Assembly (NCBI RefSeq): GCF_023091745.1
Contig: NW_026291758.1
Coordinates: 62,001 to 126,000 of the forward strand
Direction: 5' to 3'
Length of the DNA: 64,000 nt
From: Budorcas taxicolor
Lineage: Eukaryota; Chordata; Mammalia; Artiodactyla; Bovidae
Below the pieces are notes generated by a model, which was not told the DNA's origin, did not search any database, and was given only the letters and a program-made list of their open reading frames with translations. Of the stretch, positions 1-12,000 are shown piece by piece (position 1 is the first letter of the stretch; each line of letters begins with the position of its first letter). The translations under genes and the position numbers were made by a program.

Positions 1-2097
1 GCTGCAGCAGTAGTGTCACGCTTCCTGTCACGTGGATCAAGGGATCTGTGTTTTCCCTCGAGGCTTTCCCTCGAGGCTTTCCCACGAGGGTTTCCCACAG
101 GGCTGTGCCACGTGCCACCTTGGTGTGAGTCGATCCTCGGCGTGAAAGATGGGCCGGTGAAGGGAACAGAGGTTCCTCTGGAATGGACTGAGACATCTGG
201 GGGACTCTTGGAATGGTGGCACGACCCTGGAGTTCCTCTCGCCGTTCCTGTTGAGAGGGCCCTCTTGAGATGCGACGGGAACGCCGGGAACTCTTTCCCG
301 ACGAAGCAGGGAAAGGATCCCTCATCTCGAGCTACGAGGCGGAAACGGGGCTCCTCTGGATGTGGGCGGGACCCTCGTGTTTCCTCTCGAGTGGAGACGG
401 GTATGTCGGGGAACTTCTTGATTTGCACCAAGGGTGTGAAGGACCCTTGCGAAGTTCCAGAGGTGAGATGTGATCAGCCTCGAGACGCCTCAGCGGAAAT
501 GGGCCTCATCTCGCCTGGAGGGGAGAACCACCTGGATTTCCTCGAGTTGCGGCAGGTCTTCTCGAGTTACGACGGGGACCTCAGGGACCCGCTCTGGTGG
601 CCTCAGGAAAGGCCAGTCCCCGTGCGATTTTCTAGGGGGCCTCTCCGAATTCCTCTCCCGTCCATGCCGCGGCCTCAGTCCTTGTGTGGATTCGGGGCCG
701 GAACCTTAGGATTCCTCTCCAGTGTTGCCATGGATCTTGGGGTGCTTCTGAGTCTCCCCAGGGGAGTCAGGGCTCGTCTCGAGTGGGGGCATGCACGTGC
801 GCTTTCCTCCCGAGCTGCAGCAGTAGTGTCACGCTTCCTGTCACGTGGTTCAAGGGATCTGTGGTTTCCCTCGTGGCTTTCGCTCGAGGCTTTCCCACGA
901 GGCTTTCCCACAGGGCTGTGCCACGTGCCACCTTGGTGTGAGTAGATCCTCGGCGTGAAAGACGAGCCGGTGAAGGGAAAAGAGGTTCCTCTGGAAAGGA
1001 CTGAGACATCTGGGGGACTCTTGGAATGGTAGCACGACCGTGGAGTTCCTCTCGCCGTTCCTGTTGAGAGGGCCTCCTCTTGAGATGCGACGGGAACGCC
1101 GGGAACTCTTTCCCGCCGAAGCAGGGAAAGGATCCCTCATCTCGAGCTACGAGGCGGAAACGGGGCTCCTCTGGATGTGGGCGGGACCCTCGTGATTCCT
1201 CTCGAGTGGAGACGGGTATGTCGGGGAACTTCTTGATTTGCACCAAGGGTGTGAAGGACCCTGTCGAAGTTCCAGAGGTGAGGTGTGATCAGCCTCGAGA
1301 CGCCTCAGCGGAAATGGGCCTCATCTCGCCTGGAGGGAGAACCTCCTGGATTTTCTCGAGTTGCGGCAGGTCTTCTCGAGTTACGACGGGGACCTCAGGG
1401 ACCCGCTCTGGTGCCTCAGGAAAGGCCAGTCTCCATGCGAGTTGCTAGGGGACCTCTCGGGATTCCTCTCCCGTCCATGCCGGTGCCTCAGTCCTTGTGT
1501 GGAGTCGGGGCCGGAACCTGAGGATTCCTCTCCAGTGTTGCATGGATCCTGGGGTGCTTCTGAGTCTCCCCAGGGGAGTCAGGCCTCGTCTCGAGTGGGG
1601 GCATGCACGTGCGCTTTCCTCCCGAGCTGCAGCAGTAGTGTCACGCTTGCTGTCACGTGTCTCAAGGGATCTGTGGCTTTCCCTCGAGGCTGTCCCTCGA
1701 GGCTTTCCCACGAGGCTTTCCCACAGGGCTGTGCCACGTGCCACCTTGGTGTGAGTCGATCCTCGGCGTGAAAGACGAGCCGGTGAAGGGAAAAGAGGTT
1801 CCTCTGGAATGGACTGAGACATCTGGGGGACTCTTGGAATGGTGGCACGACCATGGAGTTCCTCTCGCCGTTCCTGTTGAGAGGGCCTCCTCTTGAGATG
1901 CGACGGGAACGCCGGGAACTCTTTCCCGACGAAGCAGGGAAAGGATCCCTCATCTCGAGCTACGAGGCGGAAACGGGGCTCCTCTGGATGTGGGCGGGAC
2001 CCTCGTGATTCCTCTCGAGTGGAGACGGCTAGGTCGGGGAACTTCTTGATTTGCACCAAGGGTGTGAAGGACCCTTTCGAAGTTCCAGAGGTGAGGT
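1..2097. repeat. Leading mixed monomers (815/813 bp)
   Basis: A part-monomer (1-469) is followed by copies starting at 470 (815 bp) and 1285 (813 bp). Positions 1-260 resemble 21168-21430, and 470-1250 is nearly the same as 22454-23235 and 62743-63525. The copy at 1285 carries three single-base losses, around 1338 (GGAGGGAGAA), 1412 (TGGTGCCTC) and 1540 (GTTGCATGG). The same losses appear in monomers at 24897, 26523 and 27335. Its distal part, from about 1660, already belongs to the 816-bp subfamily, so it is a mosaic at the border to the next block. Confidence 0.85.
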
Positions 2098-2271
2098 GTT
2101 ATCAGCCTCGAGACGCCTCAGCGGAAATGGGCCTCATCTCGCCTGGAGGGGAGAACCTCCTGGATTTTCTCGAGTTGCGGCAGGTCCTCTCGAGTTACGA
2201 CGGGGACCTCAGGGACCCGCTCTGGTGGCCTCAGGAAAGGTCAGTCCCCATGCGAGTTGCTAGGGGACCTC

Positions 2272-2488
2272 TCGGGATTCCTCTCCCGTCCATGCCGGGG
2301 CCTCAGTCCTTGTGTGGAGTCGGGGCCGGAACCTGAGGATTCCTCTCCAGTGTTGCCATGGATCTTGGGGTGCTTCTGAGTCTCCCCAGGGGAGTCAGGC
2401 CTCGTCTCGAGTGGGGGCATGCACGTGCGCTTTCCTCCCGAGCTGCAGCAGTAGTGTCACGCTTCCTGTCACGTGGATCAAGGGATCT
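2272..2488. repeat. Seven consecutive 31-bp subrepeats (type example)
   Basis: Units start at 2272, 2303, 2334, 2365, 2396, 2427 and 2458, each exactly 31 bp. They share a core around unit positions 6-16 resembling ATTCCTCTCGAG. Sixteen more 31-bp units follow from 2569 to 3064, then a short 23-bp unit (3065-3087), which closes the 816-bp monomer together with the 80-bp zone at 2489-2568. The same division applies to every monomer in the window, apart from indels. Confidence 0.93.
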
Positions 2489-2556
2489 GTGGCTTTCCCT
2501 CGAGGCTGTCCCTCGAGGCTTTCCCACGAGGCTTTCCCACAGGGCTGTGCCACGTG
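2422..2556. other. Three CACGTG hexamers per monomer (type example)
   Basis: CACGTG occurs at 2422-2427, 2470-2475 and 2551-2556, and at the same places in most monomers. The hexamer is the canonical E-box bound by bHLH-zipper proteins (USF, MYC/MAX), and its central CpG makes binding methylation-sensitive. Some copies have lost one by substitution (GCACGAGCGC near 13818; CCACATGCC near 14772). Binding is not shown; the sites may only reflect the subrepeat consensus. Confidence 0.55.
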
Positions 2557-2569
2557 CCACCTTGGTGTG
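2492..2569. repeat. 13-bp nested minisatellite (type example)
   Basis: Six units of 13 bp: GCTTTCCCTCGAG, GCTGTCCCTCGAG, GCTTTCCCACGAG, GCTTTCCCACAGG, GCTGTGCCACGTG and the weak CCACCTTGGTGTG. This is the only part of the monomer that breaks the 31-bp period. It is also the main site of length change: units are lost at 9020, 19603 and 55429 and gained at 13887. Confidence 0.92.
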
Positions 2570-2728
2570 AGTCGATCCTCGGCGTGAAAGACGAGCCGCT
2601 GAAGGGAAAAGAGGTTCCCCTGGAATGGACTGAGACATCTGGGGGACTCTTGGAATGGTGGCACGACCCTGGAGTTCCTCTCGCCGTTCCTGTTGAGAGG
2701 GCCTCCTCTTGAGATGCGACGGGAACGC

Positions 2729-2744
2729 CGGGAACTCTTTCCCG
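2729..2744. other. Small inverted repeat, 6-bp stem (type example)
   Basis: CGGGAA, a CTCT loop and TTCCCG form a perfect 6-bp stem with a 4-base loop, present in most monomers. It is broken in the type Y and some 10-mer monomers (CTTTCCAGATG, for example 24720) and in others by CTTTGCCGACG (for example 25532). No role is implied. Confidence 0.6.
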
Positions 2745-3729
2745 ACGAAGCAGGGAAAGGATCCCTCATCTCGAGCTACGAGGCGGAAACGGGGCTCCTC
2801 TGGATGTGGCCGGGACCCTCGTGATTCCTCTCGAGTGGAGACGGCTAGGTCGGGGAACTTCTTGATTTGCACCAAGGGTGTTAAGGACCCTTTCGAAGTT
2901 CCAGAGGTGAGGTGTGATCAGCCTCGAGACGCCTCAGCGGAAATGGGCCTCATCTCGCCTGGCGGGGAGAACCTCCTGGATTTTCTCGAGTTGTAGCAGG
3001 TCTTCTCGAGTTACGACGGGGACCTCAGGGACCCGCTCTAGTGGCCTCAGGAAAGGTCAGTCCCAATGCCAGTTGCTAGGGGACCTCTCGGGATTCCTCT
3101 CCCGTCCATGCCGGGGCCTCAGTCCTTGTGTGGAGTCGGGGCCGGAACCTGAGGATTCCTCTCCAGTGTTGCCATGGATCTTGGGGTGCTTCTGAGTCTC
3201 CCCAGGAGAGTCAGGCCTCGTCTCGAGTGGGGGCATGCACGTGCGCTTTCCTCCCGAGCTGCAGCAGTAGTGTCACGCTTCCTGTCACGTGGATCAAGGG
3301 ATCTGTGGCTTTCCCTCGAGGCTGTCCCTCGAGGCTTTCCCACGAGGCTTTCCCACAGGGCTGTGCCACGTGCCACCTTGGTGTGAGTCGATCCTCGGCG
3401 TGAAAGACGAGCCGCTGAAGGGAAAAGAGGTTCCTCTGGAATGGACTGAGACATCTGGGGGACTCTTGGAATGGTGGCACGACCCTGGAGTTCCTCTCGC
3501 GGGTCCTGTTGAGAGGGCCTCCTCTTGAGATGCGACGGGAACGCCGGGAACTCTTTCCCGACGAAGCAGGGAAAGGATCCCTCATCTCGAGCTACGAGGC
3601 GGAAACGGGCCTCCTCTGGATGTGGGCGGGACTCTCGTGATTCCTCTCGAGTGGAGACGGCTTGGTCGGGGAACTTCTTGATTTGCACCAAGGGTGTGAA
3701 GGACCCTTTCGAAGTTCCAGAGGTGAGGT

Positions 3730-6700
3730 GTGATCAGCCTCGAGACGCCTCAGCGGAAATGGGCCTCATCTCGCCTGGAGGGGAGAACCTCCTGGATTTT
3801 CTCGAGTTGCGGCAGGTCTTCTCGAGTTACGACGGGGACCTCAGGGACCCGCTCTGGTGACCTCAGGAAAGGCCAGTCCCCATGCGAGTTGCTAGGGGAC
3901 CTCTCGGGATTCCTCTCCCGTCCATGCCGGGGCCTCAGTCCTTGTGTGGAGTCGGGGCCGGAACCTGAGGATTCCTCTCCAGTGTTGCCATGGATCTTGG
4001 GGTGCTTCTGAGTCTCCCCAGGGGAGTCAGGCCTCGTCTCGAGTGGGGGCATGCACGTGCGCTTTCCTCCCGAGTTGCAGCAGTAGTATCACGCTTCCTG
4101 TCACGTGGATCAAGGGATCTGTGGCTTTCCCTCGAGGCTGTCCCTTGAGGCTTTCCCACGAGGCTTTCCCACAGGGCTGTGCCACGTGCCACCTTGGTGT
4201 GAGTCGATCCTCGGCGTGAAAGACGAGCCGGTGAAGGGAAAAGAGGTTCCTCTGGAATGGACTGAGACATCTGGGGGACTCTTGGAATGGTGGCACGACC
4301 CTGGAGTTCCTCTCGAAGTTCCTGTAGAGAGGGCCTCCTCTTGAGATGCGACGGGAAGGCCGGGAACTCTTTCCCGACGAAGCAGGGAAAGGATCCCTCA
4401 TCTCGAGCTACGAGGCGGAAACGGGGCTCCTCTGGATGTGGGCGGGACCCTCGTGATTCCTCTCGAGTGGAGACGGCTAGGTCGGGGAACTTCTTGATTT
4501 GCACCAAGTGTGTGAAGTACCCTTTCGAAATTCCACAGGTGAGGTGTGATCAGCCTCGAGATGCCTTAGCGGAAATGGGCCTCATCTCGCCTGGAGTGGA
4601 GAACCTCCTGGATTTTCTCGAGTTGCGACAGGTCTTCTCGAGTTACGACGGGGACCTCAGGGACCCGCTCTGGTGGCCTCAGGAAAGGGCAGTCCCCGTG
4701 CGAGTTGCTAGGGACCATGACGGCATTCCTCTCCCGTCCATGCCGGGTCCTAAGACCTTGTGGAGAGTCGGGGCCGGAACCTGAGGATTCCTCTGCAGTG
4801 TTGCCATGGATCTTGGGGTGCTTCTGAGTCTCCCCAGGGGAGTCAGGCCTCGTCTCGAGTGGGGGCATGCACGTGCGCTTTCCTCCCGAGCTGCAGCAGT
4901 AGTGTCACGCTTCCTGTCACGTGGATCAAGGGATCTGTGGCTTTCCCTCGAGGCTGTCCCTCGAGGCTTTCCCACGAGGCTTTCCCACAGGGCTGTGCCA
5001 CGTGCCACCTTGGTGTGAGTCGATCCTCGGCGTTAAAGACGAGCCGCTGAAGGGAAAAGAGGTTCCCCTGGAATGGACTGAGACATCTGGGGGACTCTTG
5101 GAATGGTGGCACGACCCTGGAGTTCCTCTCGCCGTTCCTGTTGAGAGGGCCTCCTCTTGAGATGCGACGGGAACGCCGGGAACTCTTTCCCGACGAAGCA
5201 GGGAAAGGATCCCTCATCTCGAGCTACGAGGCGGAAACGGGGCTCCTCTGGATGTGGGCGGGACTCTCGTGATTCCTCTCGAGTCGAGACGGCTAGGTCG
5301 GGGAACTTCTTGATTTGCACCAAGGGTGTGAAGGACCCTTTCGAAGTTCCAGAGGTGAGGTGTGATCAGCCTCGAGACGCCTCAGCGGAAATGGGCCTCA
5401 TCTCGCCTGGAGGGGAGAACCTCCTGGATTTTCTCGAGTTGCGGCAGGTCTTCTCGAGTTACGACGGGGACCTCAGGGACCCGCTCTGGTGACCTCAGGA
5501 AAGGCCAGTCCCCATGCGAGTTGCTAGGGGACCTCTCGGGATTCCTCTCCCGTCCATGCCGGGGCCTCAGTCCTTGTGTGGAGTCGGGGCCGGAACCTGA
5601 GGATTCCTCTCCAGTGTTGCCATGGATCTTGGGGTGCTTCTGAGTCTCCCCAGGGGAGTCAGGCCTCGTCTCGAGTGGGGGCATGCACGTGCGCTTTCTT
5701 CCCGAGCTGCAGCAGTAGTGTCACGCTTCCTGTCACGTGGATCAAGGGATCTGTGGCTTTCCCTCGAGGCTGTCCCTTGAGGCTTTCCCACGAGGCTTTC
5801 CCACAGGGCTGTGCCACGTGCCACCTTGGTGTGAGTCGATCCTCGGCGTGAAAGACGAGCCGGTGAAGGGAAAAGAGGTTCCTCTGGAATGGACTGAGAC
5901 ATCTGGGGGACTCTTGGAATGGTGGCACGACCCTGGAGTTCCTCTCGAAGTTCCTGTAGAGAGGGCCTCCTCTTGAGATGCGACGGGAAGGCCGGGAACT
6001 CTTTCCCGATGAAGCAGGGAAAGGATCCCTCATCTCGAGGTACGAGGCGGAAACGGGGCTCCTCTGGATGTGGGCGGGACCCTCGTGATTCCTCTCGAGT
6101 GGAGACGGCTAGGTCGGGGAACTTCTTGATTTGCACCAAGTGTGTGAAGGACCCTTTCGAAATTCCACAGGTGAGGTGTGATCAGCCTCGAGACGCCTTA
6201 GCGGAAATGGGCCTCATCTCGCCTGGAGTGGAGAACCTCCTGGATTTTCTCGAGTTGCGACAGGTCTTCTCCAGTTACGACGGGGACCTCAGGGACCCGC
6301 TCTGTTGGCCTCAGGAAAGGGCAGTCCCCGTGCGAGTTGCTAGGGACCATGACGGCATTCCTCTCCCGTCCATGCCGGGTCCTAAGACCTTGTGGAGAGT
6401 CGGGGCCGGAACCTGAGGATTCCTCTGCAGTGTTGCCATGGATCTTGGGGTGCTTCTGAGTCTCCCCAGGGGAGTCAGGCCTCGTCTCGAGTGGGGGCAT
6501 GCACGTGCGCTTTCCTCCCGAGCTGCAGCAGTAGTGTCACGCTTCCTGTCACGTGGATCAAGGGATCTGTGGCTTTCCCTCGAGGCTGTCCCTCGAGGCT
6601 TTCCCACGAGGCTTTCCCACAGGGCTGTGCCACGTGCCACCTTGGTGTGAGTCGATCCTCGGCGTTAAAGACGAGCCGCTGAAGGGAAAAGAGGTTCCCC

Positions 6701-6993
6701 TGGAATGGACTGAGACATCTGGGGGACTCTTGGAATGGTGGCACGACCCTGGAGTTCCTCTCGCCGTTCCTGTTGAGAGGGCCTCCTCTTGAGATGCGAA
6801 GGGAACGCCGGGAACTCTTTCCCGACGAAGCAGGGAAAGGATCCCTCATCTCGAGCTACGAGGCGGAAACGGGGCTCCTCTGGATGTGGGCGGGACCCTC
6901 GTGATTCCTCTCGAGTGGAGACGGCTAGGTCGGGGAACTTCTTGATTTGCACCAAGGGTGTTAAGGACCCTTTCGAAGTTCCAGAGGTGAGGT
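3730..6993. repeat. Dimeric higher-order repeat, 1632 bp, two copies
   Basis: Monomers at 3730 and 5362 match each other better than their neighbours, and so do 4546 and 6178, giving a 2 x 816-bp period. The second monomer of each dimer is marked by CTAGGGACCATGACGGC and by GGTCCTAAGACC followed by TTGTGGAGAG (about 4709-4770 and 6341-6402), plus ATTCCACAGG in place of the usual ATTCCAGAGG-like sequence. The same marked monomer type recurs at about 16110-16170, 56000-56045 and 57617-57670, so it is an old variant that has been dispersed. Confidence 0.88.
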
Positions 6994-9019
6994 GTGATCA
7001 GCCTCGAGACGCCTCATCGGAAATGGGCCTCATATCGCCTGGAGGGGAGAACCTCCTGGATTTTCTCGAGTTGCGGTTGGTCTTCTCGAGTTACGACGGG
7101 GACCTCAGGGACACGCTCTAGTGGCCTCAGGAAAGGTCAGTCCCAATGCCAGTTGCTAGGGGACCTCTCGGGATTCCTCTCCCGTCCATGCCGGGGCCTC
7201 AGTCCTTGTGTGGAGTCGGGGCCGGAACCTGAGGATTCCTCTCCAGTGTTGCCATGGATCTTGGGGTGTTTCTGAGTCTCCCCAGGAGAGTCAGGCCTCG
7301 TCTTGAGTGGGGGCATGCACGTGCGCTTTCCTCCCGAGTTGCAGCAGTAGTGTCACTCTTCCTGTCACGTGGATCAAGGGATCTGTGGCTTTCCCTCGAG
7401 GCTGTCCCTCGAGGCTTTCCCACGAGGCTTTCCCACAGGGCTGTGCCACGTGCCACCTTGGTGTGAGGCGATCCTCGGCGTGAAAGACGAGCCGGTGAAG
7501 GGAAAAGAGTTTCCTCTGGAATGGACTGAGACATCTGGGGGACTCTTGGAATGGTGGCACGACCCTGGAGTTCCTATCGAAGTTCCTGTAGAGAGGGCCT
7601 CCTCTTGAGATGCGACGGGAAGGCCGGGAACTCTTTCCCGACGAAGGAGGGAAAGGATCCCTCATCTCGAGGTACGAGGCGGAAACGGGGCTCCTCTGGA
7701 TGTGGGCGGGACCCTCGTGATTCCTCTCGAGTGGAGACGGCTAGGTCGGGGAACTTCTTGATTTGCACCAAGGGTGTGAAGGACCCTTTCGAAGTTCCAG
7801 AGGTGAGGTGTGATCAGCCTCGAGACGCCTCAGCGGAAATGGGCCTCATCTCGCCTGGAGGGGAGAACCTCCTGGATTTTCTCGAGTTGCGGCAGGTCTT
7901 CTCGAGTTACGACGGGGACCACAGGGACCCGCTCTGGTGGCCTCAGGAAAGGCCAGTCCCCATGCGAGTTGCTAGGGGACCACTCGGGATTCCTCTTCCG
8001 TCCATGCCGGGGCCTCAGTCCTTGTGTGGAGTCGGGGCCGGAACCTGAGGATTCCTCTCCAGTGTTGCCATGGATCTTGGGGTGCTTCTGAGTCTCCCCA
8101 GGGGAGTCAGGCCTCATCTCGAGTGGGGGCATGCACGTGCGCTTTCCTCCCGAGCTGCAGCAGTAGTGTCACGCTTCCTGTCACGTGGATCAAGGGATCT
8201 GTGGCTTTCCCTCGAGGCTGTCCCTCGAGGCTTTCCCACGAGGCTTTCCCACAGGGCTGTGCCACGTGCCACCTTGGTGTGAGTCGATCCTCGGCGTGAA
8301 AGACGAGCCGCTGAAGGGAAAAGAGGTTCCTCTGGAATGGACTGAGACATCTGGGGGACTCTTGGAATGGTGGCACGACCCTGGAGTTCCTCTCGCCGTT
8401 CCTGTTGAGAGGGCCTCCTCTTGAGATGCGACGGGAACGCCGGGAACTCTTTCCCGACGAAACAGGGAAAGGATCCCTCATCTCGAGCTACGAGGCGGAA
8501 ACGGGGCTCCTCTGGATGTGGGCGGGACTCTCGTGATTCCTCTCGAGTGGAGACGGCTAGGTCGGGGAACTTCTTGATTTGCACCAAGGGTGTGAAGGAC
8601 CCTTTCGAATTTCCAGAGGTGAGGTGTGATCAGCCCCGAGACGCCTCAGCGGAAATGGGCCTCATCTCGCCTGGAGGGGAGAACCTCCTGGATTTTCTCG
8701 AGTTGCGGCAGGTCTTCTCGAGTTACGACGGGGACCTCAGGGACCCGCTCTGGTGACCTCAGGAAAGGCCAGTCCCCATGCGAGTTGCTAGGGGACCTCT
8801 CGGGATTCCTCTCCCGTCCATGCCGGGGCCTCAGTCCTTGTGTGGAGTCGGGGCCGGAACCTGAGGATTCCTCTCCAGTGTTGCCATGGATCTTGGGGTG
8901 CTTCTGAGTCTCCCCAGGGGAGTCAGGCCTCGTCTCGAGTGGGGGCATGCACGTGCGCTTTCCTCCCGAGCTGCAGCAGTAGTGTCACGCTTCCTGTCAC
9001 GTGGATCAAGGGATCTGTG

Positions 9020-9058
9020 GCTTTCCCACGAGGCTTTCCCACAGGGCTGTGCCACGTG
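9020..9058. repeat. 13-bp unit zone with 26-bp deletion
   Basis: The zone holds GCTTTCCCACGAG, GCTTTCCCACAGG and GCTGTGCCACGTG but lacks the two upstream 13-bp units (GCTTTCCCTCGAG and GCTGTCCCTCGAG). This accounts exactly for the 790-bp monomer starting at 8626 (816 minus 26). Confidence 0.93.
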
Positions 9059-12000
9059 CCACCTTGGTGTGAGTCGATCCTCGGCGTGAAAGACGAGCCG
9101 CTGAAGGGAAAAGAGGTTCCTCTGGAATGGACTGAGACATCTGGGGGACTCTTGGAATGGTGGCACGACCCTGGAGTTCCTCTCGCCGTTCCTGTTGAGA
9201 GGGCCTCCTCTTGAGATGCGACGGGAATGCCGGGAACTCTTTCCCGACGAAACAGGGAAAGGATCCCTCATCTCGAGCTACGAGGCGGAAACGGGGCTTC
9301 TCTGGATGTGGGCGGGACTCTCGTGATTCCTCTCGAGTGGAGACGGCTAGGTCGGGGAACTTCTTGATTTGCACCAAGGGTGTGAAGAACCCTTTCGAAT
9401 TTCCAGAGGTGAGGTGTGATCAGCCTCGAGACGCCTCAGCGGAAATGGGCCTCATCTCGCCTGGAGGGGAGAACCTCCTGGATTTTCTCGAGTTGCGGCA
9501 GGTCTTCTCGAGTTACGACGGGGACCTCAGGGACCCGCTCTGGTGACCTCAGGAAAGGCCAGTCCCCATGCGAGTTGCTAGGGGACCTCTCGGGAATCCT
9601 CTCCCGTCCATGCCGGGGCATCAGTCCTTGTGTGGATTCGGGGCCGGAACCTGAGGATTCGTCTCCAGTGTTGCCATGGATCTTGGGGTGCTTCTGAGTC
9701 TCCCCAGGGGAGTCAGGCCTCGTCTCGAGTGGGGGCATGCACGTGCGCTTTCCTCCCGAGCTGCAGCAGTAGTGTCACGCTTCCTGACACGTGGATCAAG
9801 GGATCTGTGGCTTTCCCTCGAGGCTGTCCCTCGAGGCTTTCCCACGAGGCTTTCCCACAGGGCTGTGCCACGTGCCACCTTGGTGTGAGTCGATCCTCGG
9901 CGTGAAAGACGAGCCGGTGAAGGGAAAAGAGGTTCCTCTGGAATGGACTGAGACTTCTGGGGGCCTCTTGGAATGGTGGCACGACCCTGGAGTTCCTCTC
10001 GAAGTTCCTGTAGAGAGGGCCTCCTCTTGAGATGCGACGGGAAGGCCGGAAACTCTTTCCCGACGAAGCAGGGAAAGGATCCCTCATCTCGAGCTACGAG
10101 GCCGAAACGGGGCTCCTCTGGATGTGGGCGGGACCCTCGTGATTCCTCTCGAGTGGAGACGGCTAGGTCGGGGAACTTCTTGATTTGCACCAAGGGTGTG
10201 AAGGACCCTTTCGAAGTTCCAGAGGTGAGGTGTGATCAGCCTCGAGACGCCTCAGCGGAAATGGGCCTCATCTCGCCTGGAGGGGAGAACCTCCTGGATT
10301 TTCTCCAGTTGCGGAAGGTCTACTCGAGTTACAACGGGGACCTCAGGGACCCGCTCTGGTGGCCTCAGGAAAGGCCAGTCCCCATGCGAGTTGCTAGGGG
10401 ACCTCTCGGGATTCCTCTCCCGTCCATGCCGGGGCATCAGTCCTTGTGTGGAATCGGGGCCGGAACCTGAGGATTCCTCTCCAGTGTTGCCATGGATCTT
10501 GGGGTGCTTCTGAGTCTCCCCAGGGGAGTCAGGCCTCGTCTCGAGTGGGGGCATGCACGTGCGCTTTCCTCCCGAGCTGCAGCAGTAGTGTCACGCTTCC
10601 TGTCACGTGGATCAAGGGATCTGTGGCTTTCCCTCGAGGCTGTCCCTCGAGGCTTTCCCACGAGGCTTTCCCACAGGGCTGTGCCACGTGCCCCCTTGGT
10701 GTGAGTCGATCCTCGGCGTGAAAGACAAGCCGGTGAAGGGAAAAGAGGTTCCTCTGGAATGGACTGAGACATCTGGGGGACTCTTGGAATGGTGGCACGA
10801 CCCTGGAGTTCCTCTCGCCGTTCCTGTTGAGAGGGCCTCCTCTTGAGATGCGACGGGAACGCCGGGAACTCTTTCCCGACGAAGCAGGGAAAGGATCCCT
10901 CATCTCGAGCTACGAGGCGGAAACGGGGCTCCTCTGGATGTGGGCGGGACCCTCGTGATTCCTCTCGAGTGGAGACGGCTAGGTCGGGGAACTTCTTGAT
11001 TTGCACCAAGGGTGTGAAGGACCCTTTCGAAGTTCCAGATGTGAGGTGTGATCAGCCTCGAGACGCCTCAGCGGAAATGGGCCTCATCTCGCCTGGAGGG
11101 GAGAACCTCCTGGATTTTCTCCAGTTGCGGCAGGTCTTCTCGAGTTACGACGGGGACCTCAGGGACCCGCTCTGGTGGCCTCAGGAAAGGCCAGTCCCCA
11201 TGCGAGTTGCTAGGGGACCTCTCGGGATTCCTCTCCCGTCCATGCCGGGGCCTCAGTCCTTGTGTGGAGTCGGGGGAGGAACCTGAGGATTCCTCTCCAG
11301 TGTTGCCATGGATCTTGGGGTGCTTCTGAGTCTCCCATGGGAGTCAGGCCTCGTCTCGAGTTGAGGCATGCACGTGCGCTTTCCTCCCGAGCTGCAGCAG
11401 TAGTGTCACGCTTCCTGTCACGTGGATCAAGGGATCTGTGGCTTTCCCTCGAGGCTGTCCCTCGAGGCTTTCCCACGAGTCTTTCCCACAGGGCTGTGCC
11501 ACGTTCCACCTTGGTGTGAGTCGATCCTCGGCGTGAAAGACGAGCCGGTGAAGGGAAAAGAGTTTCCCCTGGAATGGACTGAGACATCTGGGGGACTCTT
11601 GGAATGGTGGCACGACCCTGGAGTTCCTCTCGCCGTTCTTGTTGAGAGGGCCTCCTCTTGAGATGCGACGGGAACGCCGGGAACTCTTTCCCGATGAAGC
11701 AGGGAAAGGATCCCTCATCTCGTGCTACGAGGCGGAAACGGGGCTCCTCTGGATGTGGGCGGTACCCTCGTGTTTCCTCTCGAGTGGAGACGGTTATGTC
11801 GGGGAACTTCTTGATTTGCACCAAGGGTGTGAAGGACCCTTTCGAAGTTCCAGAGGTGAGGTGCGATCAGCCTCGAGACGCCTCAGCGGAAATGGGCCTC
11901 ATCTCGCCTGGAGGGGAGAACCTCCTGGATTTTCTCGAGTTGCGGCAGGTCTTCTCGAGTTACGACGGGGACCTCAGGGACCCGCTCTGGCGGCCTCAGG

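Larger units (their letters stand above)
2098..11862. repeat. 816-bp satellite subfamily block, 12 monomers
   Basis: Monomers start at 2098, 2914, 3730, 4546, 5362, 6178, 6994, 7810, 8626, 9416, 10232 and 11048. Spacing is 816 bp except 790 bp for the copy at 8626 (26-bp loss) and 815 bp for the last (one base lost near 11338, TCTCCCATGG). The extra base relative to the 815-bp family is the C in GTGGCTTTCCC where others read GTGGTTTCCC. The subfamily also has GCTGTCCCTCGAG as its second 13-bp unit instead of GCTTTCGCTCGAG. Because 816 is divisible by three, reading frames stay in register from copy to copy, which explains the repeated identical open frames here. Confidence 0.93.

Noticed and set aside
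13..945. A 310-codon open frame on the plus strand, and hundreds of 60-217-codon frames on both strands.
   Set aside because: They recur once per monomer, overlap in up to four frames, are broken by the ordinary private variants, and match no protein family I recognise. In the 816-bp block they recur in frame only because 816 is a multiple of three. They are by-products of a GC-rich, stop-poor satellite.
2384..2394. Inverted repeat CTCCCC-A-GGGGAG as a regulatory operator.
   Set aside because: It is short, present in every monomer, and has a one-base spacer; there is no gene for it to act on.
2365..2395. G-quadruplex candidate in the TTGGGGTG/AGGGGAG region.
   Set aside because: There are too few closely spaced G-runs of three or more within one 30-base stretch to support a four-run quadruplex.
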